From the NCBI GenBank assembly GCA_013399895.1, contig VXBA01001340.1, positions 124,001 through 188,000 on the forward strand: a DNA stretch of 64,000 bases, given 5' to 3'. This document shows positions 22,266 to 34,771 of the stretch, piece by piece. This stretch comes from Serilophus lunatus. Its lineage: Eukaryota > Chordata > Aves > Passeriformes > Eurylaimidae. Every line of letters begins with the position of its first letter. Position 1 is the stretch's first letter. The notes under the pieces were generated by a model, which worked only from the letters and a program-made list of their open reading frames with translations, searched no databases and was not told where the DNA came from. The translations under genes and the position numbers were made by a program.

Positions 22266-25200
22266 ATTCTGCAAAATAACTGTTTGTTTGCCCCACCATC
22301 ACGAAGAGGCATCAGGCACTCTTTGAACCTGTGACCTGGAGAGCTGCATCTGCCGTCAGCAAGTCTGTCTGGATGGAGGTCTCTGACATGGCTGATTCAG
22401 TAACTCCCGCACCTCTAAGGGATTAAGCTTTACATCATGTCAACACCATAACTGAGGAAGCTTAAAGTAGTATGTTAAGAAGACTTGGGCTGAAATGATC
22501 CCTTTGCTCTTCCTTACCAGCTCCTGAGACTGTTTGCTGCCTATTGACTGCTCTCAGATGGTCAGAGGGAGCCCTTCCTGCTTGCCCAGCCTGCACGAAC
22601 TGCAAACTGCCGCGCCATTCTCCTGTTGGCCCACTCCCATTCACTGTGTTCCAAGTTGCTCAAACTCCCTGGAGCAGTCTAAAAGTCCCTCAGTCACTCC
22701 CAGCCATGCCCACCCTCTCCTGGTTGGCTGCTGTGGGCTTTGGGGTTTCGGGGCTGCTGGAACTGGGCAGTTCCTGGACTCAGAAACCTTGGCTGTACAG
22801 CCTGCTGTGACTCCCTGGACTTCCCCTCACTCACGGCTGACCAAGAGATGAGTGCTTTCCCATAGTAAGTACAATTTCTAAAGACTAAGGCAACCACACT
22901 TCAGCCATCGTTGGTACATTTACTTCTTGAAACCAAAATTCTCCACTTTACTCCTAAAAAAAGGGCTAAACAGCTATGAAATACCTTTATCAAGTTTCTA
23001 CAATTCTCCATTGCTGTAGGCAAGCAAAGGAAATAAGACAGTGTAATAGCCACACAGATAAAGTATTACACTGCTTTGCTTCTTCTATTACCCCAGCTAT
23101 TCCTATGCTGCTTGCAAAAGCATTGGGAAATTATAGATTCACATCCCTCCTTATCTCTTATCCCCTCTCATAAAGAGATGGACATTTCCTGGGTTATAGA
23201 GCAGCAACCTAAATAACTTCTACATGTTTCAGTGCAGCTTAGTGAAACACAAATCTATGTAACACAAAAGAAAAGAGCATGGAGAAAGGACAAGGCAGTG
23301 GACCTTTATTCTCTCTTTTTCGTACTGCAGAATTATATATGTGGGACAGAAAGACATCTCACTCTAGCAGCCTACAAAAGCCCTGATGTGGCTGTCACCA
23401 TTACCATCAACAAGAACTGCCTTAGCCACCACATGTTGTACGAGAACTAACCAAATCCCTCTTAGCCCTGTGCACAGGAGATAGAGATCTTCCCAAACCT
23501 CTTCCATTTAGTAAATTTCACATGCACCTGAAAACTTGACCCAGATATTTGCATTTCTGTACTACCTCTTAATAAAATTAAAATCAAAAAATTATGAGTA
23601 TTTTACCCCTGCCTTCTCTTTATAAAGCTGAATAAATCCTTAGACTGTGGTGGGTTTTTTTTCCACAGGACTATTACCATACAATACTTTTAAGCAGATT
23701 ACATGTTCATCATCACGGCTGAATTTCATCTCTGTTTTGATATTTTAATAACAAGGTAAAACTAGCATGTACATAATAGCAGGCTGAACAGAGTACAGAA
23801 ATAAGTCTTCAAAAGTAATAGCAGCATCACATTCTCTTCCATGGGTTTGCTTTAGGTAATGACTTTTTTCTGCTACTAACTGTCAGATTCATGGAAACAT
23901 CCTGAAGAGCAGGAATGTTGAAATACTTTATATGCACTGATCACAACATTCATGCAGATGGCAGTGAATGATTTTTCAAGAGAAGTAAAAGACAGAAAAA
24001 GACATTTAACAAACATCTGACATATATTACCTGTACATCTCACCCCTCCTAGGTAAGGTAAGATATAGCTGATATGATGTTTAATATAAATTTTCTCCTT
24101 CTTCTAAGGTATCAATGAAATAGTCAAGTGGGCTGTGACACTGAACTATAGCAATGATTCATTACTATGGATTTTCAAAGACGCTACTTATTAATAATAA
24201 TAATTATTAAGAACAAGTTAACAAAACTATTTCTTGACACGACAGGTTTTATTTAGAGATCCAGAAAGGGACTTTTACCAGTTCTCCATAGATATTTAAA
24301 GACTCCCCCTCCTTCTCTCCTTTCCCCAGACCACAGGGATCATTGAAGGGCTTCTCATTAGAGCTTCTCACTGTCACAGGAAGCTCCAGTGTCCTTCATG
24401 TCTCCTTCAAATTGAAGTTGTTCATTCTTTTAATGCAATTCCCCACTAATCTCATTATAGCTTCTTATATGTATGAGGTGGCAATGGACTAAAGCCTTTC
24501 TAAACTCATAAATGGTTGGAACACATTACGTATTAAGCATAATTATTAGCAATTTGTTTGATGCCTTCAATTTATAAACCCTGTCAGGGCTATGTATTTT
24601 CTGATTAATAAATTTCACTTGCACAGCTAGGCTCATACTCAAGTAGCACAAAAGAAACAATCTGAACTCAGTCAGCATCATGAGGTATGAGCAATGCTTA
24701 CAACACAAAGCTATGGCCCAATGATGCACAGTAATAGCCAGCCTCTCCTTGTATACCTTGTATATGGCATCACCTCAATAAGGAAATAAAGGCGTAAAAG
24801 AATCACCTCCATCTCCTTGAAAAATACTCTTTTTCACATATTCACATTTGAAAGTATAAGCACGAGGAAAAAAGTATAATGTCTTGGTAAAAAGCACTTT
24901 CACCTCTAAAAAATCTTACATGGCACAAAATAATAATGAATTACACAGAAAGTTTGCTAGAAAAGCCAGCTAGAACTGACTCTTCAGACACAAATCAGCT
25001 TTGCAAAAATACTAAAATATGAAAATTATGCTTCAGCAATATGAAAGTGTAGAGGCACAGTTCTCTATCCAGGGAGACTAATGCTCTTATGCTTAAGTTT
25101 GGTAAAAGCAGCCTTTCCCTTCCAACAAGCACTGTAGAAGTGAGATGTCAAATGACCATGATCAGCAAGAAAAACCTAAGGATTGACAAGATGTCATTAG

Positions 25201-26424
25201 AATTTCTGAAAAACAAGAGAAAGCAGCTGTGTCTTGTTTTAAAAATACCCTTCCTAGGCTCTCACCAGGTTTTTTGGACTCTGGTTCTGAACTCATCTGC
25301 CATTACTTTAGAGAACTTAATAATTGAGTCTAAATATCACCCCTGCTACTGTGATTCAGCCCATCTTTCATAAAATTCTTATAAGAATTTTTTCTATCTC
25401 AGGTATGTGTAAATGGATTCACATCTGAATGGTTTAGAGGAAAAACAGAATAATGCTTGAGAAAGATGAAGATCTTCATCCCAATGTGTTAGTGATCTAC
25501 AACCGAATAATTTCATCTTGAACTTTATAGTGAGGTTTTACTTAAATTTTTTCAACTTTTTTTTCCTGGAGTTTATTTTTATGTTTAAACAGATTAAAAT
25601 TAATTACTCTTTTAAACTTTCTTCTTTTTTTTTCAACTGCAGAGAAAGGTTTTTAATTTGGAGGCTTGAGTTGGTTAGTTGTGGGTGTTTTTTAGGCTAA
25701 TACTGGCTAACATTTTTTTCTCCTTTTTAAATGTCACCATAAAAAAAGAAGATTTTTATAAAGACAAAAAAGATTTTAATTTTCAAAAAGGTTTTCATTT
25801 TCAAAAAAGGCTTTTCATTTTCTATCAGATGCATCTACTTTGAATAAGCACATTTCTTTGTAGAATACTAATCAGAATGAATAATTACTCCCCTCTCATT
25901 CGACAAAACTAAAATGGTTAGCTGGCACATATATATATGAAATTTTTTAGTGTAGGAACATATATCTCCCACATTGCCTTTATATCCAAGTGACAGACCT
26001 CTTTGCTTTTATATATCACTGTGTCTGGGAGCTCTGAATTCTATTTATACACAGGAATAAAACTGTTCTTCATTTCCCACCCAAAGGCCTCTTCTTGACA
26101 GATCTCCATGATAGCTTTTCTTCTTAAAGACTGAATGTCTTTTATCATTTCTTATCCTTGCCCGTGTTCCCAAGTATCAGTCTTTATATAACATCATGTA
26201 TTTTCATTCAGCTGTATTCCATTAACCACTACAAACATCCCTGTATACATGTCCACAATGCTGAGACAAGCATTCATAGCAAAGCTAATTGAGACAACAG
26301 AGAGACACACTTTTAGTTACAGTCTGGTGGTTCTGATATAGATACTTTTCTCAGTAAAGGAAATAGGATAAGAAATATAAATGGAGGGCAGGGAGAAGTG
26401 GGGGAAAGGCATGTTCTAGGCCAA
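22266..26424. other. Mixed sequence, no gene recognised
   Basis: 22320-22860 is GC-richer than its surroundings, with overlapping open frames on both strands but no identifiable domain, LTR signals or repeat end. The remainder is AT-rich unique DNA. A perfect 20-base palindrome AAAATTCTTATAAGAATTTT lies at 25372-25391. A pyrimidine/T-rich zone lies at about 25545-25635. Confidence 0.45.
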
Positions 26425-26615
26425 GTCATAGAATTATAAAGGTACTCAGACTGGAAATGACCTCTGGAGGACATTTAGTCTGACCCCCTGCACAAAACAA
26501 ATGCAACTTCAAAGTCAGACCAGATTGCTCAGGTCCTGGCAAATTATGTTTCAAAGGCTTCTGAGGGCACCCCAATCTCTTCCCTTGCCACTACCTGCTC
26601 TAGGCTCAGACAAAG
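26425..26615 (-). mobile_element. Old CR1 3' fragment
   Basis: TCATAGAATTATAAAGGTACTCAGACTGGAAATGACCTCTGGAGGACATTTAGTCTGACCCCCTGCAC is a decayed reverse-complement CR1 3' terminus. It is followed by GTCAGACCAGATTGCTCAGG, a conserved internal CR1 string. The right part fades, so the end is approximate. Confidence 0.75.
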
Positions 26616-29600
26616 TGGTGCCCTGTATCAGCCTCCAGTTTTAAGGAACTGAACAACAGGATCTGAAGAGGGCACCTGAAAAGTCTTCTGACATCATTTC
26701 ACTCTACATATTAACATTTATGTGATTAATGGCTGTGGACATTATAGGTAGTAAGTACAACATCTACAAGATTGTTTAACATTCCAAGTGAAGCAGAAGC
26801 AGAGGATTCCTAGATACCTAAAATCCTGTGATTAAAATACTGAAATGTAGCAGTATTCTGCACTATTCCTATGCCATAGCTATTTCTGGAAGGTTCTCAA
26901 AAATTTAAAAGCATTAATCATCCCACTCCATCTTTTCTAGTAGGACAACCTCTTAATTTCTAAATCAAAGATGAGGAAAATTGGAGAGAGAGCTGTCTGA
27001 TCACTACTGGTGCAGTTTTATACTGGAGCTGAAGGAACTTTCTCATATCTGTAACATTCACTACTTTATTCCTTTCCATACTATTAACCAAAGAAGGATG
27101 AAATTCACCAAAATGCTCAGCATAATCTGTGTTTACAGAAAAGCCTGGAGCAGATTTACTACAGCAGCCAACCTCATAGGGAGTATTTTCAAAGGCTTCC
27201 TTAAAATTTCTGACTACTAGCATCTTTGTTAATAAAACTGCATGGATTTGCCATTACAGTGAACTGCAAATATCTAGATTGACAGAAGTGACTGTGATCT
27301 CATATGATAATACAAAAGTCCTCAATGATTTCCACAGTGTTTATTCGTACAAAGAAAATTTATTCCCATGACCTTTGCTTCCTAAAATTAAGCAGAATAA
27401 TCAGAGGAATTATTCTATAATTGAAACCCACAGCATGACTATTGGCAGCTGAAGTCCAGAGGTTTCTACCTTTACTCCATACCTTGTAAAATCTGTAATG
27501 AACATTACAATTAAATACATCAGGCGATAATAATAATGTGCTGCTTAAAAAGGCGAGTAATATTATTCAGTCCTGTCAGTGTCATAAACAGAATGCACAA
27601 GAGAATAATCTGGCAATAATGAATTCATGACTAGCATTCACATTTCTGAACTTCCTTTAAATGAACATTTTGTCTAAAAAACAAGAGACTGAGTTACTAA
27701 TTCTTGCTTGAGCATCAGTAGGTAAAAAGGACAACTGAGACATGTGGAGCACATATAATGAAACTGCCACTACTATATTAGAAATTAATCCCACATGCTT
27801 CTGAGAAAAAAAAAAAAAAAAAAGCAGAAAAACTTATGGAACATTTCTCTTGTTTTCTTTCCCTTGTGTAGTGTGGACAAGAAAACAGAAAGAAGACTGC
27901 AGGTAAATATATCAGACTCCTATAGTCTCCCACCACCACTCTGCCAAGTGTATTTTTTTTAAACATCAGCTTATCTCTCACTACACAAACAGCTTTCTAA
28001 TATGTACTATCAAACACCATTTTTTTTTCCTCCTTAGCCAAGCCTCAATTATGAAAGAAGAAAATCAGAAATTCCATTCTACAGCAAGATTAAGAAAATA
28101 TTGCTTCCTGATCTGAATTTTAAGTGTGTTTCTAGGTAAAAAATTGATGTAGCAATAAATATTATTTGAATCAACTTTTCACTATAATAACATAGGTAAC
28201 CCATAGGTAATCATGCTACTACAATTTGCAATGGTTTGAAGCCACCTGAACATTGAGACTCAGGTCTCAAAAACAAGGTATTTTTGCCCTGTGAATCTCT
28301 GACTGAGTCATAACCTTTCAGATGACCTGGATTATATCTTTTCTCAGTGCCCTAAAGGAAACAAAAAGGGCTTTAAGTCTCTCATGCTGGGTTTTATTAG
28401 AATAAAAGGTAAGGCTTTTTAAAATAGGGGAGAACTCTTCTTTGGTCAGTAAGTCAGAGTAACAGTAAGAGAGACTTGCAAATCCCTGCCTTTTCCAAAA
28501 CGACTTTTTTGTTCACAGTTGCACTCTCTCCAAGGCTTCTTCCCCATCCCTGGCCTCTCCCCACACACTCTTGAGATCCAAAGGCACCACGTAGAAAGTC
28601 ACCCCAGCTGTCTCCCATGTGTTTTCTCCTTGCTATTACCAGAAATTACCATCCTCCTGCACATTTACTTCTCTCCCCTGGGAACCAAGTGTCATCCTCC
28701 TTCCAGAGCCTTCATTGAAGCTGGCACACAGCAGGCAGGACAAGACAAACAGGCAGCTGCCTTCTCCCCTGCAGCCCCACCAAAAGTAAGAGAGCAAAGA
28801 AAGGAATTAAATAGCACTATAGACCATGACACTTTAATAGAGACTTATTCCTGTAGCAGTGTAGCACTATCTAAGACTAAAGGATTTTAGATTTAATATA
28901 TTGCCCTGACATTCACTGCCGGTTTTCAAAAGCTCATCCTCTTTCCTACCACTGTACAATTCCCCCTGCCTTCTATGTCTCCAGCCTCTCAGGCACCTCA
29001 CAAAACTCAAATGAAGGTGTCCAGGCCAAGCCATTTACATCTATTCTTTTGTCAAATTTTACAGGGCAGTTAAATCTACAGAGATTACCAGTCTTACAGC
29101 ACATACTGTGTTGGATCTCTATTGGATATTTGCAAAAGATACATGTTCAGAATGAAAAAAAATTAAAATGGTAGAACCCAACTGGCACAAAAATACCAGA
29201 GAGACAAACAATCCTCTGGCTACAGAAAAGCAGGCACAAGCTATTCTTGTAGCCTCTAAGCCTACATTTGTGCTGAGAATTTGTGGGAGTCTTTATCAGT
29301 GCAAGGAAGAGGTGGGTGGCTGAGCAGCAGGTCTTCTGCAGCAGCAAGGGACAGTGCCCAGTAAGTCTGCACTGTTTGTGTAATACCTAAACAGCAGGAC
29401 ACACAGATCAACCCTGGGAATATCCATACCACAGTACACAAAATAAGCAATGAAGTTCGACATTGACTCAGTTCTGTATAAGGGGACTGTCCGTTATTCC
29501 TATCTTTTTCCCTGTCCTAGCTAAAAATAACAAATTAATTAATGAAACAGTATTTCAGGATATATTTAATATGTTCACTCCAATATTTTTTCACTGGATT

Positions 29601-29669
29601 CTTTTCCCTCTTTACATTTCTTCCCCCTCTCTTTTTCTTCAAAGAGTTTCTTGCTTTATCTCTGCGTAG
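26616..29669. other. AT-rich sequence, no gene recognised
   Basis: Unique AT-rich DNA with an A run at about 27805-27822. A moderately GC-rich stretch with a 123-codon open frame (28519-28890, +) lacks splice sites or motifs I can recognise. A pyrimidine-rich tract at about 29605-29640 precedes the CpG-dense patch at 29665. Confidence 0.5.
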
Positions 29670-29861
29670 CGAGGCGCATCTGGTTCAGCTACTTCGCAAA
29701 TTCGCAGGGTAGACCTTCGTATTGATTTATCCCTTGTAAAAGGAAGAGTGGTATATTATAGACTTAATGTTCTCTACAAAAAGCCACAAGAATCTCAGCA
29801 GTCTGATCTTGCCCAGGATCTTCAAAGCTCTCAGCCTAAAATTTCAATTTGCGGGAAATAA
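29670..29861 (+). CDS. Possible terminal exon, unidentified
   Basis: A long pyrimidine tract (about 29605-29660, TTCCCCCTCTCTTTTTCTTC...) leads to CTCTGCGTAG. The next base opens a 64-codon frame that ends in TAA at 29859-29861. The peptide starts RGASGSATSQIRRVDLRIDL, continues with LVKGRVVYYRLNVLYKK and a Q/S-rich tail, and has no Met start, as expected of an internal start of exon. The stop overlaps AATAAA (29857-29862), which could act as a poly(A) signal. The first 50 bases carry five CpGs, unusual here. No family recognised. No partner exon upstream is certain, so this may be chance. Confidence 0.3.
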   Translation, partial: RGASGSATSQIRRVDLRIDLSLVKGRVVYYRLNVLYKKPQESQQSDLAQDLQSSQPKISICGK

Positions 29862-32800
29862 AGACATGGATAGGAGCCAGTTGAGGTACACAGTTATGTG
29901 CTAAAATCTGTATTCAATTTCCAGATCTGATACCAGTTTTCCACCATGATTTTCCACAAGCCTCCATTTTTATCTTCAGGTTCACATACTTAAGATATTG
30001 ATATTCCCCTGCATCCTGCAGAGATTCTAGATAAGCTTTCTGAAGAGTTATGCTACAGCACAGACAGGAATAATATAAAGGAAAAAAATCATGGGGAAAA
30101 ACTCCAAAAAAAGTGTTACCATAAACAAAGAATAGGTTTCTTAATGTTGCTGATAAGATATTAAAGCTATAAAAGAGATTTGCATGAAACAACAAAACCC
30201 AGTATCTAAATCATAGCATTTGAAGTTTTCAAAAAACACTTGATATCCTCATTTCCAAACCAAAAGCTTACACTCTTCATACACAATACTGAATATGGTC
30301 CAAGCGGACAGGAACAAACTTAAAGAATTCTATTATGCAGCAGTAATTTTTACACTTGAAAAATCATCATTAATTGATTTTGAAAGCTTTTCTCCAAGAC
30401 CAAATTTTAACAGCAGCACATACACAAGTTAGGAAATTCAAAGTCACTTCCAAGTGCAAAGTCACATTAAAGTGCATCTGTAAATCAAAATCAGAGATAC
30501 ACAGATAAAAGCATGACTCCAGATTTCTACAAAGCACAATACATTCCTATTTGTTAATAAAACAGAAAAATACTTGTCATATCAATGACAGCCAAGCTTT
30601 ATAATTGCTCTGTTTCTTCAAGAAGATGAAGGATGTTACCATTTCCTCCCCTGTTTTTAGAGAACAGTACCCTTGTCTGCAACTAGAAGGAGGAAGGCTA
30701 ACAACACATAATGGCAGAGTCATGCATGTAACTGGTCCTAAATATTCACTGTTTTTGTGATGCTTTGAAATCTAAATTAATTCCTATGAAAATTACTGTC
30801 ACTGTCTGCATAGGATAAGACTAATCTTATTCAACCATTATTTTTCAATCTTAACATATGAAACTAAATTCAAAGAGAAATTAAATAGAAAAGTCTGAAA
30901 CTACTAAATTGAGGTTTAAGTTCATAACAGCAATAAAAAAAATCACTGTAAAAGTCCAGTGAGTGCACTTCACATTTTTCTTCAAGCTTAATTCTAAGTA
31001 GCTCCATTATATTTAACTATTTTTTTCCTTCAACAGCAGAACTATTAATCCTGCCAATGATTTTGACAGTGTTATTACTAAAAGTTCATTTGAAGTCAGA
31101 CTTGCACCTGGCCTCTGATTGCTGGCACCCATTTACAAGTTTAAATCAATTAAACTTATTAGCATGTTCTCTGTCATGCACTTTAATTTTTATAGTAATG
31201 TATTATTAATGTAATCATCTTAGCAAGCCCTGTACCATATAAAGATAAAAAATTGGAAGGATTCAAGCTACAGGAACTTAAGCAGCTCAGAAGTTATTGT
31301 ACTGTATATTACTTTAATATTAAAACAGAAATAATTTGGTGAATATTCCCTGTAACTTATTATAATTAACTCACCCTAGGTGAAACATGAATAAAGCTGA
31401 CAGAAAATTAGCAAAGAAAGCAACTGCAAGGGGTCAATCTATGTAAATAAATTATTCTGTGTGAGTAGATCATCAGATTTTATTGTTATGGGAATTCTGT
31501 GCTGAAACAAAAGCGGTTCTTCTCCAAAACCAGTGCATATTTGAGATGGTCAAGTTATAATATGTTATCTGCTTTTGACATTTGATAATTGCCTTTTCCA
31601 GAAAAAGGTAAGATTTATTGCTGCCAAAATTCCTTTAGTGGACTCATTCCCTAAACAAAAACAAAGAAGTAGCATTTAATGCAACAGAATTTTTTTTTAA
31701 AAAGCCAAGTACTGAGTGTAACTCAAACCACAGTAATGGAATCCAAAAACAGGTTTTGAAAGTTTGCTCAGTGCTAAGGATTTGGTCTGAGTCTTTTTGT
31801 TTTGAAAAGTAATTTCATTGCAATAATTTGCTGGCTATAATTGGACACAACCTCCTACTTCTTCTTAGCCTGCTAAAATATGCTTCTGTTAAAACAGACA
31901 ACTGACATGAGATTTCATTTCTTTTTCTCCTTATTTGCTTATGAGAGCCCCTTTCAACTATTACATACTGAAGAGATGGTGTTCTACTATATCCCTTATA
32001 TAACCTATGCCAAATTAATGACTACCTGTAAGTAATCTTATTTTAAATAAAGGTCAAAATTTTGTATTCTCTGGAGCAAGCAGGGCTGCAGAAAATGATA
32101 CATTAATGCTCCAGGCACTAAATCATTCTTAAGATGGGTTTTCACCACTAGAATTAATTAGCTTTAGTGTTTTATATGTCATTGCTGCTTAAAATTTTTG
32201 TCAATAGGCTTCAGTTCAACAAGCGAGACCTCCTTGGAAATGCCAGTTTATGAAATACAGCTGTTCATCACACCTCTGGAGCAATAAGAAGGGCATACCA
32301 TCTGATACCTGTAGCACAGAAAGCAAATGTTATTTCATGCTTCACAGCATCAACTAATCATAGCAGAGGCTGTGACCTATCTGCTTATAGGCTGCATCAC
32401 ACCCCTGGACCAGCATACTGTGGGAGAAGTTGCCTCAGTGGAAAGCCGGTGCGTAGCAGCTCTGTAACAGGATCCAGATGGGATTGTTGAGGACTCAAGA
32501 CAGCAATCCTGATAGCCCTCATTCTACAGACCGGCTCACAATTCTTCCTCCTAAGCAAGGCTGAACAGCTGCAGTTTAGTGCATTGGAGCTAATAGGAAG
32601 AAATCTACCACTCCAGAGAGGCTGAGAACCCTCACCTTTATTCAGAGGCACTAGGAAACAAGCATAATCAACATCAGGCAATACGATGCTTACAGACCAC
32701 AGTCAGCTTGAAAGGCAGGCTGAGGCACATAAGACAATGTCTTGTATGACCTCTAGCTCGTGTTATTCATCACTGCCTTGGAGCAGGAAAAATAGTGTTT

Positions 32801-34723
32801 TTAATACCAACCCTATGTTTTTTCCTAAATTCCACGATCTGTGATGGGTTTTAGCCAATCTCATAAACATTCATGAAAATACAGGTATAGAAGTGGCAGC
32901 TCCTATATCATCATCTAGTCTGTAAAGATTGTTTTCTCAATATGTGCTAATCACCAGACATACTACACATAACGGTCAAAGAAAAGTTCGTCAAAAGTAT
33001 GAGGCAAATTAATGTGCCCTGCCAGCTTCAAGCAGAAGATTTGTGAGACCTCTGAATCTAGCATATCAGTATTTACTATAAGCATCTATTAGTATGCCTA
33101 AAACCCTTTGAAGATAATTATGCTTCGGATCTGCTTATCATTTTTGGGCAACTAATTGCACAAGTATTTTGTCTAAAAGTTCAGAACAAAAATCAGGGAT
33201 TTTGGTTCAACAAGAAAAAATATGTCTCCTTCAACATCCACTGAATTGCAAGGTCAATAAATCAATCATTGAGAAGACATGGTAGCTAAGTACAAATCAA
33301 AGTTACAAATAGACTATATGCATGTGGAACATCTAAAAACCTGGTTCATTCATAGTAGCTCAAAAAAAAGCAGCCCTGAAACTAATCATGGATCCAGTAT
33401 TGTCTCAGTAGAAAACAATGGGAATTTTTTCTTCATTCTTCTGTGTAATATCTATCCAACTTCACACCCCTTTCTAATCATTTTAATTTGCTTTAATTTA
33501 TTCAAGAACATGTAACCAAATAATGCCAGAAAAGTTAGATCCTATTTCAAAATAGGAGGTGTAAAAAAAGAGCTTAATATTATACTCCCTCGATTCCTCA
33601 ATCTTCAGTATATATCTGAGTTCCTGTTTGAATCAGAATGTGTACAGGAATATTATTAACTGCTCTTGTTGCTCAGTGCAACTTTACGTGCACACACAAA
33701 GCACCTGCTACTAGAAGGATAGAAACGATTGATGCCTGAGGGTTCATAATCAGCACTGAGGGAACTGAATTTTTTTTTTGTCTCTTAGATGCACATGAAA
33801 TCATATTTAAACATTATAACCATAGGGAAGAAATGCAAAATTGAAAAGTTCATGGAGACACAACAGGGAATACTGGATCTTGGGAAAAGAGGTGAACACC
33901 TTGACAAGGAGAGAGAAGGCAGGAAAGAGGAAGAAGAAAAAGGCCATTTTATAAGGTATGAGAAAAACAAAGAAAGAAGCAATTAAAAAAGGGTTGAAGG
34001 GAAAAGAAGGATTGAAAATCACTGGAGACTGTGAAAGGAGAATGCAACACAGAAATGATGAAGAAATGGAGAGGAAAAAAAAAAAGATAAATCATGTCAG
34101 AACATCAAGCACTGAAAGACAAAAGAAAGAACAAGGTGAGAAAAAAATATATGGTGAGATAAGTGGAAACTGTCACAAATATTCACAACTGGCCCATTCT
34201 GGCCAAGAAGACAGATTAGAATTTAAAGTGCAGAATTGCAAGTACAAATATTCATTAACAGGTATGAGATGTCCCAGCCAAACTGGGACATTTTGAATAT
34301 GGTTCTACACAAGGTTATCAGATCCTTCAAATTTTCATTACTAGCACTCACACTACTGATTATTGTTTAGAATAAAACTTTTCAAAGCAACTATATTTCT
34401 GCAGCATTCTTGATATGTCTATTGATCCAGTCTTACTATACGTACTTACCTATGGTGCCCGACAATGCTGGGAGGGTTTCAAAGACATGTTAGCAGGGCT
34501 AGGATGCTGGTAATATTTTGACTGTCTGGGGATATCCTTTATCTCTTCATAGGCAGCTGTCTCAGTAGAAAACAATAGAAAATCTTTTGTGTAATATCTT
34601 CCACTAAGCAAAGTCCTTGTTCCCAGGGCTACGCTGTCTTTTACTTGTTTTACTTAAGCATTAACAATACCAGAGTTTCCAGTAGAATTCCACTGTCTCA
34701 TTACATTACAGAGTATAATGTAC
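29862..34723. other. AT-rich sequence with a small GC-richer island
   Basis: Mostly unique AT-rich DNA. 32397-32700 is GC-richer with several CpGs and a 94-codon minus-strand frame. Within it, a 52-nt minus-strand block near 32634-32685 ends at a strong AAAG|GTGAGG donor and encodes a peptide beginning IVLPDVDYACFLVP, which I cannot identify. A purine-rich stretch spans about 33835-34150 and gives a lysine/glutamate-rich open frame of low complexity. Confidence 0.45.
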
Positions 34724-34771
34724 CCACACACACACATATATATATACACACACACACACACATACACACAT
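34724..34771. repeat. Compound CA/TA microsatellite
   Basis: CACACACACACA followed by TATATATATA and then CACACACACACACACATACACACA. It is a compound dinucleotide tract of about 48 bases, likely polymorphic in length. Confidence 0.95.

Noticed and set aside
22037..22312. Minus-strand 91-codon frame containing LEKRRLRGD
   Set aside because: This is the C-terminal CR1 ORF2 motif fused by chance to the nested CR1 fragment, not a host gene.
34446..34560. Minus-strand exon ending at a perfect TAG|GTAAGT donor
   Set aside because: All three upstream frames carry stops close to the site, so it is not a coding exon.
34727..34771. CRISPR-like or regulatory tandem array
   Set aside because: It is a plain CA/TA dinucleotide microsatellite without spacers.
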